The translations under genes and the position numbers were made by a program. From contig JFHB01000004.1 of assembly GCA_000729835.1 (NCBI GenBank), forward strand, positions 429,321 through 493,320: a stretch of 64,000 nt of DNA. The letters are read 5' to 3'. Below, piece after piece: positions 1 through 12,362 of this stretch (positions are counted from its first letter, which is position 1; each line of letters begins with the position of its first letter). The notes under the pieces are model-generated. The model saw nothing but the letters and a program-made list of their open reading frames with translations, searched no databases and had not been told where the DNA came from. Source of the DNA: Atkinsonella hypoxylon. Its lineage: Eukaryota > Ascomycota > Sordariomycetes > Hypocreales > Clavicipitaceae.

Positions 1-454
1 AGACAGATATCTGGGGACGTAATCTTGCCGATCTTGTATGCCGTTTCATTTCGTCAAATCTCGCTAGCTTTTGAAAGTTGTATCGGCAGTGATTATGTTC
101 CTTCTTTTGGCGTCGATGATTCAGCACTCGAGGCCTTGTTCTCTTAACCAGGCGCATCAAGCCTAAAGAGCACTGCACATGTTGTGAGCACCTACGAGAG
201 GCTGCAGTCATGTGTCACAGCGCCTCATCACAAGACAATCATGACGGACAGTATGAATGTCGTGCCGTCATTCGCACCGCCGCAGCTATAGTTATCAACA
301 GGGAATGGGGAATGAGGCTTAACCGCCCATGTCTGAGCAACAGGGATTTCACAGTCACAAAACTTCATCACGTTGCAGTCAATGTGGGATTTTGCTGTCA
401 AGTTATCCATGGATCAACAATTCCGATAAGCCATATACTGTGATTAGCGTGTAG

Positions 455-505
455 TCTGCATAATCTGCATAATCTGCATAGGCTGCATAGGCTGCATATG
501 CAGCT
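455..505. repeat. tandem repeat of TCTGCATAA/GCTGCATAG units
   Basis: About five direct copies of a 9-nt unit with core CTGCATA run head to tail and end in a short palindrome, CTGCATATGCAG. The copies differ at one or two positions, so the array is slightly aged. It lies in intergenic DNA with no gene beside it. Confidence 0.75.
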
Positions 506-2400
506 GGTGCTCTCCTGAGCTTCATTATTTCCGAGAAGCGCACACTATGTGCTGCCAATGGCTCGCAAGTGAGGGAAGGAGTGATGCAACGTAGGGAGAA
601 ATCGTCCCAACCAGTCTTTTCCTCTTTTCTGGTAAGCTTATTAGTTATCTACCTACCTAACCCAGGGCCGCTGGCTGCACCGGGCTGATCCTTGCTACCT
701 TGGTCCAACCAAACCCACTTGTGAACTTGGCACGGGATGTTTGATATGAGACAATCCGCAAGGGGATTCTGCGAATGGATGAACAAAATACAGCGACAAC
801 GATTTCACAGTGTGCAACACAACCGACTTGGCGTTTCGGCAGCACGTCTCAATGACGAAGTTCAGGGAGATAGCTGAATGATTGTTCTAATCGCAGTTAT
901 GCGACCTGCTTGAAGCCTGCTGCCTGTCGATAGAACGGATATGCAAGCACGGCTGGGCGATTGCCCATTGACTGTGTCATGTGTTTTGGGTTGCGGGTAA
1001 AAATAAAATAAAATAAGAGTCGTTATATTCATTTATTAAAAGCATCATAGAGTGACAGAGATGTCTCGCTTGACTTGGCAGTTTGGTTCGTGTTATTCCC
1101 CACCGGAAGGATCTGTGGCATCAGGAAGCAGACAAACACCAGGACAGCCTACGTTGTACGGATCACACTTCCCAAACAAGCAGCTCGACTGTAGCGACAT
1201 TGTGGGACAGCTTGCTGTGAAAGCAGAGTTAAAAGCACTTTCGCGATGGTGGAGATGGAAGCGAGCTAGAACCACGGACAGATGTCAGAAGAGATGTCAG
1301 GAGAATGATGAATTTTATATTTTAAATTACCGCTCCTCATGGTAGAACTGCCAAGAAAGGTAGAAATGGTCCGAGATAAATGGGGCTGCGAGGTCGGCGG
1401 CGACGGGGAACACTCAGTCATCATCACGCTGTAATATCAACTTTACTCAGCATATTGCTCAGCATTATTGCGACCTGACTAGATAGGAAGACATGATTGA
1501 GTAAAGCGCAGTAAACTCATCGGCCTTGTGTTGTTTGCACAAGTTTCATGCAGGCGAACACGATCTAATCGGCGTAAGGATTTGTGGCCAGTACTCCGTA
1601 CAGTCAGTACGTTTTCCATGTTCGGAATGGCCGTGTTCCGGTCGAGTCTGTCACATTGGTTTCAGTCAAAGATAGACCGGCGACACGAGAGACGTCTCAG
1701 ACAGATACGGACTCCCAGTAGGTACCTATGCACGCGGAGGATCGCATTGACAGGACCTTCCACTTTCGCCTGCGGAATGGACTCGGTGGTAATTACCAGG
1801 TCAGTAAGGTGTGTTAGGCAAAAGCGCGTGATGGGAGAACCAACTTTCAAAGATGCAGCGTTTCCTTTCTCGTCTGCGACACAGGCCATGGTGGAGGAAT
1901 CAAAGTTAAAAGGGCCACTGGGTTTTTTTAGGCGAGCGAATGTTCAATCACCTGAGCTTGTTTGCTCAATGCCCGCAGGAGCGCTCTTGCTACACAGGCA
2001 CAGGTACAGGTGCGTGCAGGTGCCACCAACACAGTGGACTGCAGGTGGGCTGCCAAGAAATTGCCAGCCAAGGGGCGGGATCCATTGCATGATAGATAGA
2101 TCAATGAATCAATGAGTCGCAGTATCCATCTAGAAGTTGTCGTGTAAAAGTTTTAATTTCCTTTTTGCCATCCAGCTATATCCGAAAAATGGGTATATAT
2201 AGGGTATTATATATATAATACCTTGGGTGTGATTTCGGTCTAATCAAACCACTAATTTTGCCCGGTCAAATAAGAGTGAACCGCTTCTATCAAGAAGCAC
2301 TGAACACGTGTTCGAAGTTGGAACTATGGATGCTTTAATTTCTGTTCGGGGAAATGTCCGTACTGTGCTGAGATAGGACGCTACGACATGATAATGTAGT

Positions 2401-2436
2401 TATTAAAAAAATAAAAAATAAAAAAATAAAAATAAA

Positions 2437-2475
<39 letters not shown>

Positions 2476-2502
2476 TATACATATATACATATACATATAA
2501 AC
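2401..2502. repeat. A/T-rich tract, (AC)n microsatellite and ATAC-rich tail
   Basis: An A-rich stretch with scattered T is followed by an uninterrupted (CA)n run of about 32 nt (2438-2469). An ATACAT/ATATAC-rich stretch then continues to about 2502. This is a compound microsatellite in non-coding DNA and probably varies in length between strains. Confidence 0.9.
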
Positions 2503-3458
2503 AAGATAACGAGATGGAGATAGCAAGTCAAGTAAAGCCTCGATTGGTCGAACGATTACTAGCCCAAAGACATGTCTTGATTTGTCGCACCAAACGCGTT
2601 CAGGGAAGCTGATTTAGCGAACCAGGGGCAGGCGCGAACCAGAGTCAGCATCTGGATATGAACTGCACTGCACAAATCAGCTGACCAACCAGCTGAGCGT
2701 TAGCTGCCCAAGCAATCGACAGCAGTTCAAGAGCACGCATAACCACATAGAGAAACAGACGGAGCGAATGTGTAGACACAAGTCCCGCTTATCTAGGTAT
2801 TTACCTTAGGTATTTGTTGTATCGACTCACAAGAAGGAAAATAGCCGAGTCCTGAAACTGCCTTCGCCTGCTGATTTCATGGTCACCATGCGGCAGATCT
2901 ATCGCATTGCTCATATATATATAGGCATAGTCCAGTGGTGATTCTCTTGCTCGACGTCGACTGGGGGAAAGAGCGAGTCATCGACACTCAAAGAAACAAC
3001 AGGCCGCGCGTGCCGTGAACGCTGCAAAACATGCATTCTTCTCTGGACCTACCTTGATATCCATCTCGCTTTACAATGCAGAGTGGCTTTATGGATCAAT
3101 ATCCATGGCTGGGAGGTAAAGTAGCAAACAACCGTCCTCCCGAGGGAGCCCGTTAGAATCGTATCTTTCTTTCAATCGTTAACCTACTCTGAGCCTTTTC
3201 TTTGCTCTCACCAGTCGCATCGTAGAACCTGACTAATTGGAATTTCCCACTAACACTGACTCCCTTCCACAGTTTTCAAGCATTTTGATAATTTAATTTG
3301 CAGCTGTTCTCACTGCTTTCACCGAGCAAACTTCCACGACTTTCTGCTTTTGGCTGTGTCCTTCTAATTCTAGTATATGGGTTCTCTCCTTCCATTACCC
3401 AAATCATGCATCAATTGACTATATAGACTCATCTGATGCTTACTCTTTGTTTATCACC

Positions 3459-5132
3459 ATGGCACCTGTTTTTGCTATACGCCGCAAACTTATGGTTGCT
3501 GTTTGCCTTGCTCTGATCCTGATGTGTTGGCTGTACTCGGGAGGCCCATTTGACTTGGTATGCTTGAACGACATGACGAAATCAACAGCTTGACTTTCCT
3601 TCAGGAAGCGGCTAACACAGATTATATTCTAGGGTCGTTTCGAAATAATCCTCCCGGTGCCATTGAAGCAACCAACTGAGGACGATTCCATACTACAAAC
3701 TCCCAATATCACCAGCCATATCACTTCTGCCAGCGGTCAGAACACTCTTCACCCACAGGTCCGAACATCAAGATTCCACTTATTGATCCCAGCGAGCCGG
3801 TCAAATCTCCGGTTTTGCTACCATTTAGCATCTGCGTTGGTGAACAGATACCCAGTTCCAACACTCCTGGGCTGGAACGGCCAGGGTGAGTTTGACGCTG
3901 GCATAACGCACCTCGCCAAGCTGCGTGCTATGAAGAGGTATCTGCATTCACTAAATACCGAGGAGGAAGGAGACGATTTGGTCATGGTTGTGGACGGTTA
4001 CGATGTCATACATCAACTGCCTCCAGAGGTAACTATTGAGCGATATTTTGAAATTGCAGCAAAAGCCAGCATAAACCTGGCTGAAAGACTGAAACTTTCG
4101 GCGGAAGAGATGGCATTGAGAAAAATGAAGCAAACAGTCTTTTTTGGCCCTGACAAGATATGTTGGCCGCCGGATCCGAATGCAGCTCGTTGCTGGGCGG
4201 CACCAGCTTCGACACTGGGGACGGATCCTTTTGGTCCCGATAAAGGGCCCAACGACCTATTTGCGAAGGATCCCCGGTGGTTGAATTCGGGAACCATCAT
4301 AGGCCCTGTCACGGATATGAGAAAAGTAGTAGACGCCGCGATAGTGGAAATTGACGCCACTTACGATACTGAATTTGAGTTATCCGACTCTGACCAATAC
4401 TACTTGTCCAACATCTGGGGCCGACAAGAGTATTGGCGAACTCGGGTGATGCCCCATGGGGATGACTCCGAGGACGATCCCTCTGACCAGACCATTACAG
4501 AGATAAAAGCCAATGGCCAAGACACTGAGTTACACATGGCAATTGAATATGAATCATCTCTTTTCCAGACCAAGACCGGAAATGAACCCTTCATGGGTCA
4601 TCTTCAATATAACCTGGCGAATCACTCAGCTAATATCAACATTGACCTATTTGCCCAGGGTGAACAATTCAGACCATATCCGGTCAGCATGCCCGACAAT
4701 GTTCGCATGGTGCTGATGAAGCTGTTTGATTCCGTACCGGACGCGCACCCCGGGACATTAGCAGAAGAATGGATAAAGCTCGTCCATCTAGGCACAAACT
4801 TGGTCACCAAACATATATGGGGGCTATGGCATTGCACAGGCTCGAAGGAGTTTATCGACGGCGAGTACACCAGAATGTGGTTCTATCCGTTTGTAGAGAC
4901 TCTTCTTCGCGAGTCTGTCAAGGCATCCCGTCGGGATGAGCCCATAGCAAGCAAATTGATTGATGGGCGACGATGGGTCCCGAAATGGGCATATCCCAAG
5001 GATGACACAAAGGACGAGCACGGGGGTGGGTGGTCGGACGAGAGCCCTGGCAGGTTTGTCACGTGGAAGGAGATGTGCGGGCATCATGAAGGTACATTAT
5101 TCTGGGGCCAGCAAGCTACGGGCATGATATGA
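3459..5132 (+). CDS. PLOD-like glycosyltransferase, type II membrane protein
   Basis: Predicted exons are 3459-3557 and 3633-5132, joined in phase 0 across a 75-nt intron (GTATGC...TCTAG), giving 532 aa. The upstream ATG was chosen because it adds a short basic stretch and a hydrophobic segment at about residues 12-29, a typical Golgi/ER signal anchor. The lumenal part resembles the glycosyltransferase domain of procollagen lysyl hydroxylase/GT25-type enzymes. Visible motifs are a hydrophobic strand ending in VVDGYDV (about 152-158, a DxD-like nucleotide-sugar/metal site), RWLNSG (about 248-253) and a DSDQ block (about 285-288). In filamentous fungi such proteins are largely uncharacterised, so the sugar donor and acceptor are unknown. 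The gene is convergent with the copper ATPase. The family call is firm; the function is inferred. Confidence 0.8.
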
Positions 5133-5990
5133 ACGGCAACGGCGTTGTTGACCCGATGATGACTGGACCTCCTATGTCCATCTAATTTCCCGGTGGAGTC
5201 CTTGCGGGTCCATTATGACGAGACGAGCGCTCATGTCCGTCAAGGTCAGGGTTGTCCAATGGCAATCGAGGGCATGGAAACAATGAAGAAAGTCAAAAAG
5301 AGCTGTCTTACGTATCTTTAACCTATTATGCTTAGTCTCATGGATCCTAGAATTATAAACCACCGAAATTGGTTATTCCCAACCAAACCTAGTGATGCAG
5401 CCGCACGCCAAGGGGTGCGCCGCCTGCGCCATCGGGGATCGGGGATCGGGGATCTGCAATCGTTTTGTATTCCTCAGTGGCTCTCAGGACACTCGCTGAA
5501 GTGAATCAATGCATGCAAACTACGGTACTGCTGACAACGAAGAGGCTTGTGCCAGCATCATGGGGATGCAAGGGCTCTGACTCGACGGGTTCAGGTGCAC
5601 TTCGCTGTTCTTGAGCATCAGATGTGAACGACTGCATGAAGTGGCTTGGATGGGATGGTAAATGCTCTCATCATGTCGTGTCAATACAGCCGCTTGGAAG
5701 AGTGGTTGAGAACGAGGTTGCCTGCCCTCCGTGCGTGCCGAAATGTGGTTGCGTACGGAATAGTCCTGGCTATAATGCCGTCTCACTAGGCCCTGCCTCA
5801 CCTTCGCATCCCATGACTGATACCATCTGTGATAGCCGATACTGCATCGCACATGGATTGTTGCATCGCGTTGTACATGCTCACTCGAACACACACAAGT
5901 CCTCAATTTGCATATCGCCCCAAGAAAAAAACCGTTGATAGATGCCAATAGATACAGAAACAAGTGAATAAATAGAACGCTCATTCAATG
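5133..5990. other. convergent intergenic region with a short repeat
   Basis: This stretch separates the 3' ends of the glycosyltransferase and the copper ATPase and should contain both 3' UTRs. A short tandem repeat of ATCGGGG (three copies plus ATC, 5431-5454) is present. The open frames on both strands (about 104 and 154 codons) are Ser/Cys/His-rich and overlap each other, and I see no gene in them. Confidence 0.6.
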
Positions 5991-8900
5991 TCATGCCTGC
6001 TCGGCGTCCAGGTCCTGCAACGGTACATATCCTTCCTCGCCCTTCTGACGTCTTGGGCCAAACATTTCCATTGTCCAGCCCACGAAGCCGCTGCCGCTCA
6101 TCCAGCGAAGACCTCCCTCGTGTTCGGCTCCGGCCTCGTTCATCCATTGTGGTCGCTTCCAGAACTTGAGAAGCAGACTGCTCACAACCACGCTGACGCT
6201 GCTGCACGCCATGGCAAAGCCAGCCAGCATCGGGTGCATATGAAAGCCAAACGGCAAGAAAAAGCCCATGGCCACCGGAAGACCGACAATGTTGTAAACG
6301 CAAGCCCAGGCGAGGTTCAGCTTGATTCGGCGGAAGATGGTGCGCGTAAGATGCAGAGAGGCCGGGATGCTCATCAAATCCGTAGGCCGCATGAGCACCA
6401 CATCTGCTGCTTCCATAGCCACATCTGTACCACTTGACATAGCGATTCCGACATCAGCGGTGGCCAGAGCGGGCGAGTCATTGATACCGTCGCCGACCAT
6501 CGCAACAATTTCTCCCTGAGATTGAATCTGCTTGATGATGGATTGCTTCTGGTCTGGGCTGATTCCGGCAAATACACAGTCCGGGGAGATTCCCACTGCT
6601 GCCGCCACGGCCAGAGCCGTCGTTCGCTGATCACCTGTCACAATTGCCGTCTTGATGCCCATTCGATGCAGCATGGCGACAGCACTCGCCGCTCCGTCTT
6701 TAATGATGTCGGCCAGACAGAGATGCCCTGTGTACTTGCCGTCCACAGCCACAAAGATGTTAGTAGTGCCTGCAGACGAGGCATGGAAGAGGCCCTTCTT
6801 GTTTGACTTGGTGTTGAGCTCTTCTGACGCTTCAACTGCTTCGTTGGGAATATCAACTCCATTCTCCTGCAAATACTTGACATTGCCAGCGAGGACTCTA
6901 TACCGAACTCTGTCAGCCGATGACGCTGGCTCGACCAGTGCATTGACGCCACGACCGATACTAATCTTGAACTCGCCGATACTGCCGGAAATGGCGCCTT
7001 CAGGCTCAATGCCAAGCTCATCCTTCGCGGCTCCAAGGATTGCTTTTCCCACAGGATGCTCACTGCCCATCTCAGCAAGGCCAACAATTGTCCACCACAA
7101 ACGCCTCCTCCATTCATTGTCGCTCCAGAGAGGAACAAGCGTGCATTTGGATACGCTCATCTTGCCGTGTGTGATGGTGCCAGTCTTATCCAAAACCACC
7201 TGAGTGACTTTTGTTGTTTTCTGCAAGGCACCGCCCCCTTTAATGAGGATGCCATTCTCAGCACCAACACCTGTTCCCACCATGACGGCGGTCGGCGTAG
7301 CTAGACCAAGCGCACAGGGACAAGCAAACACAATGACCGAGATACACAGCTTCACACACACCATGATTTTGCCGCCACTTGCATCTTGAAGGAATATCTT
7401 GGGAGGATTGGGCATGATGTGGCTCACAATCATCCAAAAGAGGAATGTTGAAAGTCCGAGTATCAGAATGGTAGGAACAAAATAGCCGGCCAGTGTGTCT
7501 GCGAGCTGCTGGATAGGAGCCCTTGCGGTTTGTGCGTCTTGGACAAGCTTGACAATTTGGCTGAGCTGTGTGTCACGGCCAGCGCGAGTGACGCGGAAAT
7601 CGACACGCCCATTTCCATTAACTGTTCCTCCAATGACACTGTCCCCCAGTCTTTTTGGAACAGGCATCGCCTCTCCCGTCACCATGCTCTCGTCGACGTA
7701 CGTGTCACCACGAACCAGAGTGCCATCCGCGGGGATCTTATCGCCCGCTCGAATGATGACAATGTCACCCGCCTGAAGTAGTTCTGTGGGGATTGACTTT
7801 TCCTCGTATGCGGAGGAGGCGCCAGGTTCCGACGTAGCCTGAGGGGTTCTGGGTGTTTTCACATTCTCGACAGACTTGGCCCAGGTCTCAGCGGCCTTTT
7901 CCACTGCAATGGGATCCACGTAGATGGTGGCCATCGATGGAGCAAGAGACATGAGACGAGACAATGCCTTGGATGTCTGACCCTTGGCCCTGTTTTCCAA
8001 GAACCGTCCAAAGGTGATGAAGGTGATCAACATTGTGCTAGTGTCGAAGATTGTGCTCGGGCGGTTGTGAGGTGGGAATAGAAATGATACTATCATAGCC
8101 ACGATGCTGAAAAAGAAAGCGCAAGACGTGCCCAGAATGACAAGTACGTCCATAGTAGGGGACCTATGCTTGATTGATCTGTACGCAGACAGATAAAATC
8201 GCTTTCCAATGCCAAATTGAACTGGTATCGTAAAGACTAGACAAATAACATCGCCGAGATATATTCCAGGTATCAGCATGAGTTTGCCAAAGTCCAGCGC
8301 CGGTAGAGCCATGGGCAAGATCATGCCAATAATGAAAACCGGGATAGCAAAAGCCAAGGAGGTTTGGAAGGCATTGCGCCATTCTGTGATCTCGCGAGTT
8401 TTCGACAATGATTCGAGTTGCGCGTTGTTGTCTTGATTGTCTGCTACAAGGGCATCGAGACCTTCCGCCTTTACCACTTCCACAATGCCACGCAAACCGA
8501 TAATGCCTGACAAGTGAGTCACGGTTAGACGTCCTGTAGCAAGATTCGTTGAAGCAGACTTGATACCAGGTAGCGATTCCAATTTGGCCTCCAGAGCTTT
8601 CGCGGTATAGGCATCTAGGTTGCCATAAATTTTGAACTGCGACGTAGATACTAGAGGTCCCAGATCGCTATTTTCATGTTGCGTGGAGAGAACAGTTGCG
8701 TCAAAGCCACGGTCTTCAATCATCTTTGCGATCTGTTCGGGTGAGACCTTGGTCACATTGTGCGTGATAACTGCTCGTTCCGCAAGCAGACTAATGTTGA
8801 ATTTGAGAATGCCGTCAACGTCTTTGAAACCACCTTCAACAGCTGATGTGCAGGCGCCACATGTCATGCCTTCGATGGCCACCGTTGTAGTAGCCACATC

Positions 8901-9631
8901 GCTTTGAACGCCGTCATTTCCGTCGTAACCAGCTTGCGATAATGACTTGACCGTGTCCACAATCTCTGCGCCAAAACCTCTATCCTCAATAATCATAGCG
9001 ATTTGTTCTGGTGTCACTATTGAGGGGTCATGTTCAATGACAGCTCGCTCGGAAAGCAATGATATGCTGAAGCTCTGAACTCCAGGAACATCTTTGAAGC
9101 CGCCCTCTACAGAAGACGTACAAGCACCACAAGTCATTCCCTCAACAGCGATAGTCGTCGTGACGAATATATTGGCATTTTTGGAACTGTTGTTTTCTTT
9201 GAATCGGCCTACAACGGGGCTCGGAAGGTCGGTCGATAAGACTTCGGCATCAAATCCTCGATCTCCAATGAGATCTCGGACTTGCTCGGCTGTGATTGTT
9301 TGGGGGTCGTGCATGACAACAGCACGCTCCAAGACCAGACTGACAGAGACGTTGCCCACGCCGGCTACGCCTTTGAAGCCTGCCTCGACAGCTGATGTGC
9401 ATACTCCACAGCTATTGAAGACGGCAAACAAAAATAATTAGCTCGCCTGATTCATTATATGTGTGTCAATACCCAGCCCTGGGCGAGTGAATTTGGCTCG
9501 GCATTGGAAATTACTCACGTCATACCCTCAACACGCAGAGTTGTTGTGGCCAGGTGCGGGCTCCTCGGCGCACCCAATGTTGCCTCTGCTTGGAAGTACC
9601 GAGGCGGAATATTAATGTGCGACGAAGCCAT
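5991..9631 (-). CDS. copper-transporting P1B-type ATPase (Ccc2/CtpA-like)
   Basis: Read on the minus strand, exon 1 is 9631-9519 and exon 2 is 9411-5991. The 107-nt intron (GTGAGT...AATAG) splits a Thr codon just before the first metal-binding Cys. The product is about 1177 aa. Domain order: three N-terminal heavy-metal-associated domains with GMTCGxC motifs (Cys pairs near 39/42, 132/135 and 222/225), then a degenerate fourth HMA-like fold without the Cys pair, then the membrane pump. Pump hallmarks are TGEA in the actuator domain, CPC in the transport helix (about 735-737), DKTGT with the phosphorylated Asp (about 779-783), SEHP and GDGINDSPAL. The family moves Cu(I) into the secretory pathway for cuproenzymes, or out of the cell. 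Layout and C-terminus favour the Golgi Ccc2/CtpA type over the CrpA detoxification type, but this needs a phylogeny. Confidence 0.95.
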
Positions 9632-9878
9632 GTTCTGCAGATTCTGAAAATTGGTATATTGCTCGTTCTTGAAGCCGCCAGACGTCGCATAAACAGTCGA
9701 ATCGCAAACGCAACTTCGGAATCGACCCAGCTCACAGCAAGTCGGCCAGCGATGGTGCTATAAGTGGCCTTCACCTTTGCTCCCCTAAAAGGGATTATTC
9801 GGATTCGATGACTATCGTCACTGGGCTTCTAAGACTGTACCTGGATGGTTTTTTTTTTTGGTTTTTTTGTGAGGAGAC

Positions 9879-9909
9879 GGCTCGGTGGTGCAATGGCTAT
9901 CCGCACTCT
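9879..9909 (+). other. tRNA 5'-half-like sequence (Arg-type)
   Basis: The sequence starts GGCTCGG TG, followed by a perfect 4-bp D-stem (GTGC...GCAC) enclosing AATGGCTATCC. That is the acceptor strand plus D-arm of a tRNA, close to my recollection of fungal tRNA-Arg. No matching 3' acceptor strand (CCGAGCC) or T-arm follows within 200 nt, so it cannot fold as a complete tRNA. It is either a relic or a chance match. Confidence 0.35.
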
Positions 9910-9919
9910 GGGATTACCC

Positions 9920-9941
9920 TACCTAGGTACCTACCTAGGTA
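9920..9941. repeat. two TACCTAGGTA palindromes
   Basis: Two copies of the 10-bp perfect palindrome TACCTAGGTA stand 12 bp apart (9920-9929 and 9932-9941), some 290 bp upstream of the copper ATPase start. The same decamer recurs elsewhere in the intergenic DNA of this window. Confidence 0.85.
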
Positions 9942-12362
9942 TAGGTAGTTAGGCGGGTTGAGGAGGGTCGCGTGGCCTCTCGTGCTTCAAGATCGACGGC
10001 GCAAGAGAGAGAGAGAAAAAATAAGGTAGGAAAAAAGACATACTATGAGTACTATGAGAGACAAGAGCGCAGAAACAGCCGCTTAAAAGAACTGGACGAG
10101 AAGGGGAAGGTACAGCATAAATGGACGAGGCCAGGCACCCGGTACGACTTAACGTTTTTTTGTGTCCACGGAACCGTTGCAAGGCGGGGGCGCCGTTTGT
10201 TCGCGACTTCCCTAATAGCGTAAGCGGCCGCTCGACTGCCCGACTCGTTCGTTCAGCAGTTGGGCGGGACAAAAAGTCAAATCAATGAGAAGTGGCAGTC
10301 GCCGCAAGCCGCAAGCCGCAAGCTGCAAGCCGCTGCATCCTTCACCCTTGACAGACGGACGGGGTTCAATGTTGTTAAACTAGCTTTGAGCTGATGCAGC
10401 AATGCAGCAAACGTCTGGCCTGGGGCTTTTGCATCTGTTGGCCGGCAGACCAACCCAACTGACCATTAACGGCCGAGCATCGGTGCAGACTTGGAAGCAA
10501 CTCATTGATTCGGTTTGACGGCCAGCAGGGCAGTTCGGACTTTCCATCATCAACCTCGCCGCGTTTCAACGCAGCTTCTGGCTTTGTCAAGCGGTTCAAC
10601 GATAACAGCACCGAGTACGAAACAAAGAAGCCCATGCAATCTATCAGCTTGTGGGCTGCCGCGGTAGAACGAGCATGCATTCATTCATGTTCCGTCCTGC
10701 AGAAAGGCTCTGGTGTCTCTCGGGCATCGACTTTGTCCTCTGCAAGCCATTCCGAGTGACCGCGACTACACTCCGTAGTCGCTTCAGTCGTGCTTTCAGC
10801 TAACATGCATGCCTGCCGCTGCGGTGTCATCACCTGAATACAACCTAATGCACCTATTTATTGTGAGGGGTAATCTGGCCACAAAGGATCGAATCTGCCA
10901 CAGGATCCGTCTCGTCTCGCGGCAGGAATTGTTTCCGTCCCGCACCACCCAAGCCACCTCGCGTCGCATGTAAGTTTCGCCTCGCAAAAAAAGCGCGTGC
11001 CAACGGGAGGCCAAATTAGTTACCAATTTTCCATTTCCATCTATACACATTCTGTAGGTCTTTCTGACAAAGACAACGCGAATTTCCCGTCTCGGTGTTA
11101 TGAATACTGACACGGCAGCTATGGTAGTTATCATGGTACTTCTGGGGAACCCAGGTAAAAGGTCCTTATTAGTCTTGGACTCCTGGTGACTCCATGGGCG
11201 TTGCAAACTTAGTTTCTGCAAAGTCCGGGCGCAAAAGTTCCTATCCACGAAGCGTTACAACCTTGGTTTCTGCATAATTCAGGCTCAGAGGTGGCATAAA
11301 AGACGCGTAGTTATGTTTGTTACCTTTGTACAAAGTTATAGCACCGTGTCTACTTTGATAAGCCTCTAGTCAGTCCTCTGTTCGTGATGTATCTTTTTCT
11401 GCAGCGGTCACGTAAACGCCCAAGTGAGAATTGATTTCTGCCGTTTTCGGGGACTAACTAGTTACGAGGTACTCCATACACGGGAGTCTAAAGTGAACGT
11501 TATTCTTGTCGTGGCCATATCACCCGATTCTTGTGCGTGCACGGGGTACCATATACGATAGATACCACGGTCCCATTGGGCTCAACCGAACCGATTTGTA
11601 AAGCACGTTACTAATAGTCCACTGCAGTCGCATACGGAATAAATGGCTCATAGTTACAGATAGCGGCGAGGGGTTTTCCAGTTTTCTTTGTTAGCCTAGA
11701 CCTAGATGAGTTCTTTGACCTGCTTCATCATTGGCTAGTAGGAGAACAACGTTAATAATGCATCCGAGGCGCCAGATTTCCATGCCTGATCAATAAACAC
11801 TGCATCCGAGTATGGGAATTTAATAATACATAGAAAAGAATAGCCGCAGATGAACTCGTCATTTTCACAACTAACTACCCACCTTGAGGGTTTGAAGTTA
11901 TCAAACGTCATAGCAGAGGCTTTTCGCTCCCAACCCCAGAGTTCTTCTTTTGTAAATTCGTAGTCGAAGTCCGAGCACGCATCTAGCGTAATTCATCAAT
12001 TATACTACATGTTCCATGGGACATATATTTTCCCTCCATGTCCTGAAAGCCGTCGTATAATATTGATGCTATAAGCAACTAAAAGACTTTCCGATCTTGT
12101 GGCCAGTTACATTAATTTGGCTAACGCAGGACTTCCCTCAAGCGCTTTCCATCTGTGGTCGACTACTGAAGCCAGCTCCACTACTTACTTGCTGGACCAC
12201 CTAATAGGCAACTGTCACCTGTCACCACTAGTTAGAGCACTTCCATCAGACGAGGCAAGCTTCGGGTTGTAAACAAGCGACCTCATCCACGGCCGATTCA
12301 TTTATTTTTCTCCCACGCCACGGCCTCTGGCCTCAGATCAGTCATATTCATCGCCAGTCGTC

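Larger units (their letters stand above)
1..3458. other. intergenic region, no convincing gene
   Basis: No reading frame here has the look of a conserved protein. The longest one (about 195 codons on the plus strand around 1.53-2.1 kb) is rich in Arg, Cys and Ser and has no recognisable domain. The region holds simple repeats (listed separately), A/T-rich tracts near 2.2 and 2.4 kb, and from about 2.9 kb the probable promoter and 5' leader of the glycosyltransferase gene that starts at 3459. Confidence 0.6.
9632..12362. other. 2.7-kb intergenic region
   Basis: The first few hundred bases should hold the copper ATPase promoter on the minus strand. A poly-T tract (about 9850-9868), a tRNA-half-like sequence and two TACCTAGGTA palindromes follow (listed separately). 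Around 10.30-10.33 kb there are several GCAAGCC/GCAAGCT direct repeats. From about 11.2 to 12.1 kb the DNA is A/T-richer with no sustained frame, which fits old decayed sequence. The bases just before 12363 should be the CSN7 promoter. Confidence 0.55.

Noticed and set aside
1528..2115. 195-codon plus-strand frame
   Set aside because: Arg/Cys/Ser-rich composition, no domain, no supporting splice pattern, and in a repeat-bearing intergenic region.
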